The notes: generated by a model not told the origin, from the letters alone. 64,000 nucleotides of DNA from Tridacna crocea (GCA_943736015.1 OX031070.1:37192173-37256172); one strand, 5' to 3'; positions 31,365-42,091 are shown, numbered from the stretch's first letter. Made by a program: numbers and translations.

Positions 31365-33321
31365 ATGTGCAGCAAAATGATTCGGTTTCACTACTTAGTG
31401 TTAATTTCAATTTTGTGTGAATTCACTGAACTACCTTTCACAGAAGCAGCTGATAATAATTTTGGTAAGGCTTTAATTACTGTATATGATGTAACGAATC
31501 CATGTGGCTCATTTCTGCGTATTTATTATTTCTATACCAACGATACAAAATGTATTAAGGTAGGGGACCCGTAATACTTCTAGTGCAGAATGGCAGAAAA
31601 TTTCTTGACCGTTGATAAAGGCAGATTTATACAGATATAATATTTTTGCACAATTTCAACCGACCGGGGATTCCTTTGGTGTCTATCTTGACATTATTTG
31701 CTGATACTTTTTGTTAGTTCCCAGAAAAGGGAGGTAATTATCATATCCCTTGGTTATGAGAATACAGTGGTTTTAGATTTATAAATGATAATGCTAGGAA
31801 GGACAAAAAGGAAAAAATGGCCGGTGAAAGTAGTGCAATGATACTCATTTTTAATCTTAGCAAATTTTGTAAGATAATATTACAGTGAAAAAAGCTGTTT
31901 TCTATTACGGGTCAACTGCCTTAAAATTAAGCCATGTTCTGTGAACATAAGGCTTAATGCAGTCCGCGCAGGCTGACCTGGATCGAAACTTTTTGCTATC
32001 GGTCAATCTTTTGCCTATCATAAGACCAGTTTACGGCTCCATCTTCGCAAGCCAAGGATGACGAAAATAAGGCTTATCATGTAAGATCCATGTAGTGTTT
32101 GTCAGTTTTGGCTTGCGAATATGGTTTACCCCATGATTCTTTCGACTGTTAGATAAAATCTATCTTGTGGATTCAGAATTACGTGATGACTTGCTTAGTA
32201 TGTTAAATCACTGAAATACATTTAATCCATTTTTGCCGAGGCATGACTTTATTATATAGCTCTATGTAAATGTATTTAAAAAGGTCAAACCTTGGAAGGA
32301 GAGAAAAGGAAAGTAAGATCTCTTAAAACTGTGTTGCGACTGAATTAGACATTTGTTTGTGTGTGTGTGTTTTTAATTAAGGTCGTGGACCCGTAATAGA
32401 AAACAGCTATTTCTAGTATAATATTATCCTACAGAATTTGCCACGATTAAAAATGGGTATTATTGTGCTACTTTAACTGAGCCACTTTTTTCCTTCTAAA
32501 ACTTATAATTTATAAATCTAAAACCACTATCTTCTCATTACAAAGGGAGATAATAATTACCTCCCTTTTCTGGAAACTAACAAAATTATCAAATAATATT
32601 TGCACGATGGACATCAAAGAATTTTCTGATCGGTTAAAAATGTGCAAAAGTTTTATATCTCTATAAATTTTTATTTATCAACTATCAAGAAATCTTTTTC
32701 CATGCTGCGCTAGAAGTATTTTGGGTGTACTATCTTAAGTTATTGAACCATGTTAGGTCATTATCATGGTTTTGGTCTGTCTGACTGAGATATAAACTCG
32801 TTTGTAAAAAGATCTCAATTACTTTTATCGTAGGTCCATATCTCTTCGATAAAGACGCCCATGGTCCCAAAGCTAACATACTCGACGGTGGTAAGCTTGC
32901 AAGAAGGTATGAAGGGTACTGTTGGGCTGTCTGTCTTGGTGATCGCCCCTTAAAGATCAACGAGACACTTCATTTCAACATAACGGAAATTGAAAGTGGG
33001 TGGGGCACCGGAAGCCTAAATGTGGGGATCAGTTATAAGTCACCTAACGACTATCAACCAGGGGACCTCGTTATCTGCAACGAGAACGTTACTGCAGAGT
33101 TACCAGAAACAGAAGTGTTCATTTTTCAGCGATTTTATTCACCTGAAAACGTGTATTCATTCAGGATCGACGGAATGGGTGTGGCCTATCTTTCACCAAA
33201 CGTCACTTCCGATGACGTAATTTTTACAAATGTTGACGTAAACAAAACCATCTGGGTGATCTTTAACTTGTTCGGTGATGCGAAGGCGGTAGAATTACTT
33301 GGAGTTACAAAAGGTCTCTAG
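31365..33321 (+). CDS. Predicted secreted protein with a neuralized (NHR)-like domain, two exons
   Basis: Exon 1, 31365-31551 (phase 1 end, donor GTATTA), and exon 2, 32834-33321 (acceptor TATCGTAG), join as T+GT to give Cys and 224 residues. A second ATG at 31377 may be the real start. The N-terminus is a signal peptide (FHYLVLISILCEFTELPFTE), followed by about 40 residues with LITVYDVTNPCGSFLRIYYF. Exon 2 carries an NHR-like pattern: FDKDAHGPKANI, ARRYEGYCWAVCLGDRPLKI, GWGTGSLNVGIS, and near the end TIWVIFNLFGDAKAVELLG. NHR domains bind protein partners and are mostly cytosolic; a secreted form would be unusual. Several NxS/T sites (NET, NVT, NKT) fit secretion. The intron holds two family C copies. 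Upstream exons cannot be excluded. Confidence 0.62.
31555..31924. mobile_element. Family C element, copy 2 (reverse orientation)
   Basis: TTAA at both ends, 370 bp, termini GGTAGGGGACCCGTAATA and the complement of GGCAGTTGACCCGTAATA. It begins 3 bp after the donor GT of the NHR gene exon 1. Confidence 0.75.
32030..32140. repeat. Short hairpin repeat
   Basis: CATCTTCGCAAGCCAAGGAT pairs with TTTTGGCTTGCGAATATGG. It shares its ends with the element at 58690-59098. Confidence 0.5.
32377..32738. mobile_element. Family C element, copy 3
   Basis: TTAA at both ends, 362 bp, same orientation as copy 1. The right terminus is worn (TTGGGTGTACTATC). Confidence 0.7.
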
Positions 33322-33508
33322 ATAAAGATTGAAGTAATTCTCTTTGACTCTAGATAACACGTTACTTATCAGTCTCGTGCTCATTTATTACCGTAACGAT
33401 AAATTCAAGGCTTTCTGTAAACACTGCAGGAAAAGAAGTGAATGCGTGTAGATCTTAGCAGCATTTTTTCCGCAACATTTTCCATCATTTCAGAGACAAA
33501 TTCAACCT

Positions 33509-33737
33509 TTAACTCTTTACCAAACGACAAAATTTTAGACTGGTTCAAATTGAAAGCATTTGCAGATGACAAAATAAAAGTGACTAAAAAAATGAACTTT
33601 GTTCTGGGAAGGGTAGAAAACACTGTGGGAAAAGGAGAAAATGCTGGTTACCAGCATTTTCTCCTTTTCCTACAGTGTTTTCAAAAGGCTTCTTTCTCAG
33701 GGGCGTCAAAAGTAGGGATTATGTGGTAATGGGTTAA
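33509..33737. mobile_element. Family A element (full length)
   Basis: TTAACTCTTTACCAAACGAC to TGTGGTAATGGGTTAA, 229 bp, intact palindrome with CACTGTGGGAAAAGG and CCTACAGTG outer stem. A decayed half copy precedes it. Confidence 0.85.
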
Positions 33738-34310
33738 GCCGCATTTCAAATGACGCAAGGGCTTTCATTTTTTAATTACCGACAGTTCTAAAATTCTGGT
33801 GAAGACTAGGGAAAAATATTCTAAGATCTCTTGTGACATAAAAATTATCTAGATCTACACTGTCGATCTTGTAAACATGTGTAGATAGATCTAAAGCCAT
33901 TTGTTGGATATTTCTTTTTTTCTAGTCTGGTTCTTTACCTGCCTTGTGACAGAAAAAATTCAAATACCTCCTTGTACCTTGAACACTGAACGGGGATACC
34001 ATGATAAAAACGCACATTAGGATAATTAGCGTTCAGTACTTAAAGTACTTTGATTTTATACTGCTCGACCCAGGAGACACTTGGTTTTCATACTGGTCGA
34101 CCGAGGAGAGACGCATTCAAGATTTCAAGAATTTAGATAATGGCTTAGTACTTCCGTACGGCAATACCCCAACTCTGGATGCATATGCTTTTTTGTCACA
34201 AAGTTTTAAATGTAGATTAGATTGTTAAAGCTTATATTGCTAAATAATGAAATAGAAAATTTTCAGCATACAGAAGAGAATACGTTTTTTTTTTTTCATC
34301 ACTATTGAAA
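33738..34310. other. Intergenic sequence
   Basis: No gene or known repeat recognised. The open frame 34001-34228 has no family signature. Confidence 0.35.
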
Positions 34311-34311
34311 G

Positions 34312-34560
34312 AGTTCTTCATCAGACAGCAAAATTATAGACTGTTCAAAATTGAATGCATTTGCAAACAACAAATTAAATGTTTTTCAGATTATTGGAAT
34401 AGCTTTAAACAAAAAAAAAAAAAAAAAAAACAAAGTGGGAAAAGGGAGAAAATAGTTCTGATGCTGGTAACCAGCATTTTCTCAAGGCCTTTTTCTTAGC
34501 CATGTTTTCAAACGGCTTCTTCCATGGTATTGTTAACGGTGACCCTTCAGATTTTGGGAC
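34312..34560. repeat. Degenerate family A element with a poly-A tract
   Basis: GCATTTGCAAACAACAAATT and GATGCTGGTAACCAGCATTT are visible around an A tract at 34412-34430. Confidence 0.5.
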
Positions 34561-35387
34561 GAAAATTTAACAAGATTACAAAAGATTATCCTTATACTCC
34601 AAAAGCCTTATAATTTTCATTCATAACACCCTAGCAGTCGAAAACCATCCGACAACATGAGAAATTAGAGATTTACTACAGTCCAGTTCGATTCTGACGG
34701 GAAACACGGTCTGTTTTTAGATAAGCAAGTCGCTCATTTACACGCCGAAAATATACAGACGAAGCTTCAAACATAGCGTCCGAAGAAGACATTATGGGAA
34801 ATAATTACATGTTTGTCATGTTATGGAATTTCAGCGTCATTAGTCACGTGCCAGTCACTTAACATTCCCACAATGCTTTTTTTTTTTGGGGGGGGGGGAT
34901 CTAAAAATAGCTGCAGATGCTACGTAGCCTTTTAAGGGAATTCCATCAAATTTCTTTTTTGTAATTTTATGATTCTTAATTATTGATGATTTGTATTGTT
35001 TTTTCATATAAATACATGTATATATTTTTATTTGGTGGGATGTGAAAATTCTAGATACCCACCTTTAAAACGCGAGATTGTACGGTTTTATGCATAAATA
35101 AACGTGAAAACATCTTGACAAAAGCAGAAATAACTCGTTTCGATCAATTTCTCCACTTGCCATTATGTTTTCCAGTCATCTGCATGCGATCTAGCCTACA
35201 AGACTGCGATTTCGGAATCGCTTGAGTAGGCACATTTGGTATAGACTAAATGCACGGCTGGCCACTGTTCCGGAAATAGGATTGACCGGTATTTATTAAA
35301 TTAGCCGGAAAGATACATTTCAATGGGCGATAGAGCAAGTAATGAATCCGTCACCTTTAGCCTGCTAAGCGCGACTCACTGACCTTT
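34561..35387. other. Intergenic sequence
   Basis: It contains T and G tracts at 34878-34900. A block near 35020-35100 (TTTGGTGGGATGTGAAAATT, CCACCTTTAA) recurs at 56105-56145, so it is an unclassified interspersed repeat. Confidence 0.35.
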
Positions 35388-35456
35388 GGCGGACAGCGTA
35401 GATCAAGATCAGACTGCACAGGACGTGCAGCCTGATCTTGAATCTACACTGTCCGA
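35388..35456. repeat. Family E small palindrome
   Basis: GGCGGACAGCGTAGATCAAG pairs with CTTGAATCTACACTGTCCG around a GACGTGC centre. Confidence 0.65.
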
Positions 35457-35646
35457 TAAGGAGCTGTTATACCATAAAACATAACTTTAAAATAGCAATG
35501 TTTGGGTTTTAAATATCGAATCGAAAATTTCATTTTAGTTATTGAGCAGGATAAACGTTAACAGCCGCTAAAAGTTTCTGAATTTTCCTTTAGCAATATG
35601 TATCGAGGTTTTCATTTTGAATGGCTTTTTGATGACTCAGTTCGCC

Positions 35647-35722
35647 TTTTGCGGACAGTGCATGTCAAGATCAGGCTGTGCATTTAGTGTAGCTTGATCT
35701 TTGATCTACATCGTCTGATACG
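35647..35722. repeat. Family E small palindrome, diverged
   Basis: TTGCGGACAGTGCATGTCAA with a return arm TTGATCTACATCGTC. Confidence 0.5.
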
Positions 35723-35732
35723 GTAAGATTTT

Positions 35733-35963
35733 TTTATCCCATTACCACACAATCCCTACTTTTGACGACCGTGAGAAAGAAGTCTTTTAGAAAACATTGT
35801 GGGAAAAGGAGAAAATGCTGGTAACCAGCATTTTCTCCTTTTCCCACGATGTTTTCTACCTTTAACAAAACAAAATTAAAATTTTCAGTCACTTTTATTT
35901 TGTCGTCTGCAAATGCTATGAATTTGGACCAGTCTAAAAATTTTGTCGTTTGGTAACGAGTTG
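35733..35963. mobile_element. Family A element
   Basis: ATCCCATTACCACACAATCC to GTTTGGTAACGAGTTGA, palindrome intact. Confidence 0.75.
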
Positions 35964-36186
35964 AGTGGCTCACTGGCAAAGTTTCGGATTCGTGACCTTG
36001 AGGCCCTGGATTCGGGTCTCACTTGATCCACTGGGTTTTCCGTGGGAGTCAGGGTCCTTGGGCAAGACACTCCAGAGCCCAGCAATGGTGAAACCCACGA
36101 AGTACATACATATGTGAGCTGTCCCACGTGATATGACTGAAATAACGTTGAAAGCGGCGTAAAACATTCATTCATTTAATCATTTT
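35964..36186 (+). mobile_element. tRNA-derived SINE
   Basis: Head GTGGCTCACTGGCAAAG and GGATTCGGGTCTC, body with GGGCAAGACACTCCAGAGCC, and the molluscan-type tail GAAATAACGTTGAAAGCGGC followed by CATTCATTCATTTAATC. Confidence 0.7.
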
Positions 36187-36212
36187 TATAGGATTTTAAG
36201 AGTAATTAATTT

Positions 36213-36453
36213 TTAACTCATTACCAAACGACAATATTTAAAGCTTGTCCAAGTCGAAAGCATTTGCAGACCACAAAATAAATTTGACCGAAAATTTGGA
36301 ATTTGTTGGTAACCAGCATTTTCTCCAATTCCCACAATGTTTTCTTCCCTTCCAAAAACAAATTTCAATGCTCTAGTTTCATTCATTTTGTCGTCTGCAA
36401 ATGCTTTGAATTTGGACCAGTCTAAAATTTTGTCGTTTGGTAAAGAGTGAAGG
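36213..36453. mobile_element. Family A element, half palindrome
   Basis: TTAACTCATTACCAAACGAC to GTTTGGTAAAGAGTGAA. The left stem arm is gone. Confidence 0.65.
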
Positions 36454-36586
36454 AAAGATCTACAGTGCAGCCTGATCTTGAATCTACACTCTCCGAGAAA
36501 GAGATGTTTTCTTTTTTTTTTTTCAAAAATGAAATGAGTTTGATATAGCATTAGGTCGGTTTTTACTATCGATTTGAGAGTTTCAT

Positions 36587-36815
36587 TTAACCCTTTACCC
36601 CATAAGGCATTTCTATGGTAGCTCCAATTGACCATAAATAACAGCAAGGATGAAGCCGTTTCTTATGTGTATATGACACCTTTTGACAGCACAGAAAACA
36701 TTCTGGCAAAAGGTGAAATTGCTCGTCACGAGCAATTTCACCTTTTGCCACAATGTTTTCCAAAGGCTCCTACAAGCAGTGCGTAGAATTGAGTATCTAT
36801 GGAGCAAAGGGTTAA
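36587..36815. mobile_element. Family B hairpin element (full length)
   Basis: TTAACCCTTTACCCCATAAG to ATGGAGCAAAGGGTTAA, 229 bp. The palindrome is centred on GCTCGTCACGAGC with GGCAAAAGGTGAAATT arms. Confidence 0.85.
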
Positions 36816-36843
36816 CTTGTTTAGTAGTGGTAAGGTGCAATGT

Positions 36844-37070
36844 TTAACTCTTTACCACACGACAAAATTTTAGACTAGTCCAAATTGGAAGCATTTGCAG
36901 ACGACAAAAAAAAGGTGGCTGAAAAATTGAAATTTGTTCCGGAAAGGGTAGAAAATACTGTGGGAAAAGGAGAAAATGCTGGTTATCAGCATTTTCTCCT
37001 TCTCCTATAGTGTTTTCAAAAGGTTTCTTTCTCAGGGGCGTCAAAAATAGGGATTGCTGGTAATGGTTAA
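36844..37070. mobile_element. Family A element (full length)
   Basis: TTAACTCTTTACCACACGAC to GCTGGTAATGGTTAA. Confidence 0.8.
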
Positions 37071-37695
37071 ATGCTACCATTCTCAGAAATTTTAACATAC
37101 ATGCATGTTAACTTGCCTTGGGACTTACCTAGAATACAAATCGGGAATGTTTGATTTTCCTAAACCGCAAATCTACTAATTTTCTCGTGTTATATCGATT
37201 TTAGGGATGCAAAAGTAGATCAAACGATCGAAAATATGCGCGAACTTGTAGGAATTTGGGCGTAAATTACTTTCGTTAATGAGGAAAAAAACTCACACCT
37301 GAGTACAGCGAGAAAACACTGTACCGTACTTTCTATTGTTCCAAGACATTTATGCTAATGAGGTTTCGTCATCAGCCAATCAAAGTGCAGAAGTATGGAA
37401 AATCCCAGGATCATGCGCATTGATTATGTTTTATTAATGAAGGGTCGATAATATGTTAATTTCTGTTGTGCTGTGAGTCAGCGCGTGCTACAGTGTCAAT
37501 ACTGTGTATTCGGAATATCGAGTAAATTTTATTTAAGTGTTTGATACGGAGGCAGGTAATCTTTGTTTATTTTATTTGCTTTGTTTTCAAAACGTTGATT
37601 TTTGTTTTTTCACCCTCAAAATGCTACATGTAAATATACAAATTGGATATTGATTTAATAAATCTTTAAAGAGGGAAGTGAAACATCATGCAGTT
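37071..37695 (+). promoter_or_regulatory. Possible promoter and 5' UTR exon
   Basis: A repeat-free stretch holds ATGCTAAT (octamer-like), TTTCGTCATCAG, a CCAATC box near 37376, then a segment ending GATACGGAGGCAG followed by GTAATC, which could be a donor. No coding exon was found downstream, so this is only a suggestion from motif clustering. Confidence 0.2.
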
Positions 37696-37884
37696 TTAAC
37701 TCTTTACCAAACAACAAAATATTAGACAGGTTTATTGAAAGCACTTGCAGATGACAAAATAAACATATCTCAAAAATTGAATTTTGTCATGTTCCAGCAG
37801 GGTATAACCAGCATTTTCTCTTTTTCCCACAATGTTTTCTATCTCAGGGTCGTAAAAACTAGGTATTGTTTGGTAAATGGTTAA
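37696..37884. mobile_element. Family A element, half palindrome
   Basis: TTAACTCTTTACCAAACAAC to TTTGGTAAATGGTTAA, left stem arm deleted. Confidence 0.7.
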
Positions 37885-37977
37885 GGTTGCCGGTCAGTGT
37901 GGCAGATCAGGATGCCCTCTTTTTGGCAGTGTGCTCTTGATTTTTACTGTCAGGTAGTACGTTTCAAGCCCTGTTTT

Positions 37978-38609
37978 GCTATCTAGAGTTATATGCCAGT
38001 TGGCTATCTAGAGTTTTATGACAGTTGACTATCTAGAGTTGTATGACAGTTGGCTATCTAGAGTTTTATGACAGTTTGGCTATCTAGACTTAAATGACAG
38101 TTGGCTATCTAGAGTTTTATGACAACTGCTATCTAAAGTTATATGGCAGTTGGCTATTTAGACTTAAATGACAGTTGGCTGTCTAGAGTTATATGACAGT
38201 TGGCTATTTAGACTTAAATGACAGTTGGCTGTCTAGAGTTATATGACAGTTGGCTATCTAGAGTTATATGACAGTTGGCTATCTAGACTTAAATGACAGT
38301 TGGCTATCTAGACTTAAATGACAGTTGGTTATCTAGAGTTATATGACAGTTGGCTATCAAGAGTTATATGACAGTTGGCTATTTAGACTTAAATGACAGT
38401 TGGCTATCTAGAGTTGTATGACAGTTGGCTACTTAGACTTAAATGACAGTTGGCTATCTAGAGTTACATGACAGTTGGCTATTGAGACTTAAATGACAGT
38501 TGGGTGTCTAGAGTTATATGACAGTTGGCTATCTGACTTATAGGCTTATAACAGTTGGGTATCTAGAGTTATATAGCAGTTGGTAATCTAGAGTTTTATG
38601 ACAGTTTGG
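37978..38609 (+). repeat. 25-bp minisatellite
   Basis: About 25 tandem units of two alternating types, GGCTATCTAGAGTTATATGA (then CAGTT) and GGCTATTTAGACTTAAATGA (then CAGTT). Confidence 0.9.
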
Positions 38610-38670
38610 CCGTAGTATGACAAAGCTATGTTAGCCTTATTCTATTCCCCTGTAAATGTCCCACCATATC

Positions 38671-38727
38671 GGACAGTGTAGATCCAAGATCAGACCACAC
38701 GTTCTGTGCAGCCTGATCTTGGTCGAA
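38671..38727. repeat. Family E small palindrome
   Basis: GGACAGTGTAGATCCAAGAT and the return arm GCCTGATCTTGGTC. Confidence 0.55.
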
Positions 38728-38776
38728 GTTAAGTAAAAAATTTTGTCATCTGGCATAGTATAGACTTTAGGTAACA

Positions 38777-39075
38777 TTTGAGCTATGTTTTGTGAAAAGG
38801 GGGCGGGGCTTAAATAAGGCATTTGCAAAAAGTATCGACCCATGTCAGCCTGCGCGGACTGTGCAGGATGAAGCTGTTTCTTGTGTGTATATGACACCTT
38901 TTGATAGCGTAGAAAACATTGTGGCAAAAGGTGAAATTGCTCGTGACGAGCAATTTCACCTTTTGCCACGATGTTTTCCAAAGGCTCCTACAAGCAATGC
39001 GTAGAAATGAGTATCTATGGAGTAAAGGGTTAAATGCATCACGGAGATGCATTAGGCCCCCTTCTGTAAGAGCAT
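38777..39075 (+). repeat. Family F repeat interrupted by a family B piece
   Basis: The left part (GTGAAAAGGGGGCGGGGCTT, CCATGTCAGCCTGCGCGGAC) ends at about 38866, and the right part (GCATTAGGCCCCCTTCTGTA, AGCATGGCTC) resumes at about 39045. Confidence 0.5.
38867..39033. mobile_element. Family B element, left end truncated
   Basis: It starts at GATGAAGCTGTTTCTTG, has an intact palindrome around GCTCGTGACGAGC, and ends GGAGTAAAGGGTTAA. Confidence 0.75.
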
Positions 39076-39219
39076 GGCTCATTTTGTTGACCTTACAGTC
39101 TTGCTGACTATTCACATAAAACATGATCGATAGTGAAGGGCTAAAATAGTGGAAACAATATTCATCTCAGTGCTGTATATAAACAGCAGGACTTCACATC
39201 CCTTCATCGCTATGACTTC

Positions 39220-39422
39220 TTAACCCTTTACCCCATAAGGCATTTCTATGGTATCTGTAATTGATCCTTAATAACAGCAAGGATGAAGCTGTTTCTTAAG
39301 TGTATATGACACCTTTTTATAGTGTTGAAAACATTGTGGCAAAAGGTGAAAATGCCACAATGCTTTTCAAAGGCTCCCACAAGCAATGCATAGAAATGAG
39401 TATCTATGGAATAAAGTGTTAA
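39220..39422. mobile_element. Family B element with a deleted stem
   Basis: TTAACCCTTTACCCCATAAG to GGAATAAAGTGTTAA. The centre is reduced to AAAGGTGAAAATGCCACAAT. Confidence 0.75.
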
Positions 39423-39520
39423 TGGACAAACTTCGCTTTTTGCTAAGCCCTATTGCATGTAGGCTACGCTAACGCTGCAAGTTGAGGAACCATTTCGGTC
39501 ATAATCTAGAATAGAATAGT

Positions 39521-39576
39521 GGACAGTGTAGATCAGAGATCAGAACGTGCAGTCTGATCTCTGATCTACACTGTCC
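39521..39576. repeat. Family E palindrome with 24-bp perfect arms
   Basis: GGACAGTGTAGATCAGAGAT (then CAGA), an ACGTGCAG centre, and the exact complement back to CTACACTGTCC. Confidence 0.7.
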
Positions 39577-39699
39577 ACAAAAGCTTTTTGTGTCGTCTGC
39601 GCTAAGGAAAGAGTTAAAATAGGTACAGTATATCCGAGACAGATTTTGGCTACAGATGACGTCAATAATCATGCAGCGTCAAGTTATCATTTCTTATGA

Positions 39700-39767
39700 T
39701 TACAGAAAGAGAAGAACAGAGAGACATACGGGGAGAGAGAGAGAGAGAGGCAGACAGACAGACAGAG

Positions 39768-39803
<36 letters not shown>

Positions 39804-40234
39804 GGGGGAAGAAGAAGAAAAATGGAAGCAGATAGAAAAATAGGAAAGAGAGAGAAAGACAGAAATACAGATAGGCACGGAGGGCAACAGGGACAGAGGT
39901 GGGGGGGGGGGGCAGAGAGAGGGGAAGAAGAAGATTAGAAAGGGGAGAGCGAGAGAGAAAGACAGAGAGAGAGGGGCATGGTGGGAGACACAGACAGACA
40001 GACAGACAGACAGACAGACTCAGAGAGAAACAGACAGAGACAAAGATGATCAACAGCGAAGGACTGGAATGAAAAACAAACAATCATCACAGTATTGTAT
40101 ATAAACATGGGTTATACATTCCTGTAAGATACAAATATCCGAGACAGATTTTGGATACAGGTGACGCAAATATGCCGGGTTAGCCAAAGGCATGGTTGTT
40201 GTAATCGAGTAATGTAAGTTATTTCTGTGCGATA

Positions 40235-40269
<35 letters not shown>

Positions 40270-40650
40270 CAGTGCAGACAGAGCGGGAGCGGGGCAAAAG
40301 AGGGATGGGAGGAGATAGAGAAAGAGAGGGAGAGGGAGATAGCGAGAGAGAAAGAGCGAGGAGAGAGAGTGGGAGAGAGAGAACAAGGGGCGGGAGGGAG
40401 GGAGAGAGAGAATAAGGGGAGGGAGGGAGGGAGAGAGAGAACAAGGGACGGGAGGGAGGGAGGGAGGGAGGGAGAGAGAGAAAGAGAGGGGAGAAAAAGA
40501 ATGAAGGGAGAAAGGAATAGAGAGCAGATAGAGACAGACAGATGCACACAGACATACACACAGAGAGGGCGAGGGAGACAGAGAGAGACAGACAGGCACA
40601 CACAGAGATCGACACACAGACAGACAGATACACAAGCAGAGGTGAATGAC
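39700..40650 (+). repeat. Purine-rich low-complexity region (GA, CAGA, GGGA runs)
   Basis: Almost all purine on the plus strand except 40050-40225. It includes GA runs at 39735-39750, 39772-39800 and 40228-40260, a CAGA run at 39993-40018 and GGGA runs at 40440-40475. The unit GAGACAGATTTTGG..ACAG precedes each purine block (39637 and 40140), suggesting an ancient segmental duplication. Long open frames here encode low-complexity peptides and are not genes. Confidence 0.85.
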
Positions 40651-40916
40651 CAAACTCATTTACAGTTTGTTTATGTAAAATGGCCCTTTTGTGAGTACAC
40701 TTGCTAGGTAAGCACAAAGCGCCAGTATATAAACAGATAATTTAGTTTCCTCCCAAATCCCACCTGGAGCGCGTTATTTAGCAACTCTACGGTCAAAGGG
40801 CAAATTTGTACAATATGGGACATCTGGAATTAATAAACTCAACATTTCGCTCAAACCACCCATATACGTGTATCTATTGAAAAGAAACTGCATAACTACT
40901 ACTAGTAGTTTCTTTA

Positions 40917-40985
40917 GCGGACACTGTAGATCAAAGATCAGACTGCACGAAACGTGCAGTCTGATCTATGATCCACACTGTCCGC
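40917..40985. repeat. Family E small palindrome
   Basis: GCGGACACTGTAGATCAAAG pairs with TATGATCCACACTGTCCGC around AAACGTG. Confidence 0.65.
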
Positions 40986-41104
40986 GTTGCCGAGACATTC
41001 AGACAAAGTCAATTTTGATTTTGCATTTTTTTCGGGGTCTCATTTCTAAGTTTAAAATGTATGTTGGATTCATTTTGTACCCAAAGGGTTTACCTTTCAC
41101 TCCT

Positions 41105-41333
41105 TTAACCCTTTACCAAACGACAAAATTTTAGACTGGTCCAAATTGAAAGCACTTGCAGACAACAAAATAAATGTGACTCAAAAATTGAACTTTATTT
41201 CCAGCAGGGTAGAAAACGTTGTGGGAAAAGGAGAAAATGCTGGTTACCAGCATTTTCTCCTTTTCCCACAATGTTTTCTAAAGGTTTCTTTTACATCGTC
41301 GTCAAAAGTAGGGATTGTGTGGTAAAGGGTTAA
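41105..41333. mobile_element. Family A element (full length)
   Basis: TTAACCCTTTACCAAACGAC to TGTGGTAAAGGGTTAA, 229 bp, perfect central stem. Confidence 0.87.
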
Positions 41334-41370
41334 ACCACACGTATATAAGCCTTGCTCTAGCAAAAGGGGT

Positions 41371-41610
41371 CCTAATGAATTCCCCCCGGTTGTTGTGAGT
41401 TCGATACCCGGTTGGGGCAAACTTTCTTTCCGGCGTATTTTCGCCTCTCACCTCTGCTGAAGCAAGTGAGAAAAGTAGTCGGTGGCTGTGGAAAGAAAGT
41501 ACTGTTAGTACTAGTATGACAAAGCCAGGAAACACATGTGCGTCACCGACCGCCATGATGTGACCATAGCTGTTAAAGTGGCGTTAAACCCCAATACATC
41601 CAACCAACTT
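41371..41610 (+). mobile_element. SINE body with partial tRNA-like head
   Basis: GAGTTCGATACCCGG (B box) is followed by TTTTCGCCTCTCACC, GTGCGTCACCGACCGCC and the tail TTAAAGTGGCGTTAAACCCC. Confidence 0.65.
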
Positions 41611-41639
41611 AACGAATTCCCATAATGCATTGCACCAAG

Positions 41640-41995
41640 CATGGATCGTATATATATAGTATAACGATCCCTGTGCCAAGCAAAGCATCACCTAATTATG
41701 GATCCCATAAACTCCATTTTGTGTTACAACCGAGTGGATCATGAGGTAGACTGGTCCTCGGACATACAGAAAATTTACAAATAACAAAAAGATACGGCTC
41801 ATGTCAGCCTGTGCGGACTTCGCATCTCAGTGATGCATAGTGCTAAGCAAGTCATCACATAATTATGGATCTGTTTTTTCCATTTTGTCGTACAACCGAG
41901 TGTGTCATGAGGTAGTCTGGTCCTTAGGCATTCAGAAAATTTGCAAATATTAAAAAAAAAATTTGCCCATGTCAGCCTGGGCGTACCTTTTTTTT
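41640..41995 (+). repeat. Family F repeats, two diverged units
   Basis: CATCACCTAATTATGGATC, GTTACAACCGAGTGGATCAT and GTCAGCCTGTGCGGAC recur about 170 bp later as CATCACATAATTATGGATC, GTACAACCGAGTGTGTCATG and GTCAGCCTGGGCG. Confidence 0.6.
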
Positions 41996-42088
41996 TTATT
42001 TCGTTCTATTTTTTTAATGCATTAAGGCTCCTTGTCATATAGCATGGCTAATCTAATATTTTCAAAATAACCTCAATAACTTGAAAAC

Positions 42089-42091
<3 letters not shown>

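Noticed and set aside
31555-31924. Introner-like element supplying the splice donor of the NHR gene
   Set aside because: The donor formed by the element (31560) is out of phase with the downstream exon; the donor at 31552, just outside the element, is in phase. The intron also contains a second element, so it is not a single introner.
37978-38609. CRISPR array
   Set aside because: Units are directly contiguous with no unique spacers, and the DNA is eukaryotic.
40050-40717. Long minus-strand open frames (up to 201 codons)
   Set aside because: They are Ser/Leu/Pro-rich translations of the purine tract, with several frames open at once.
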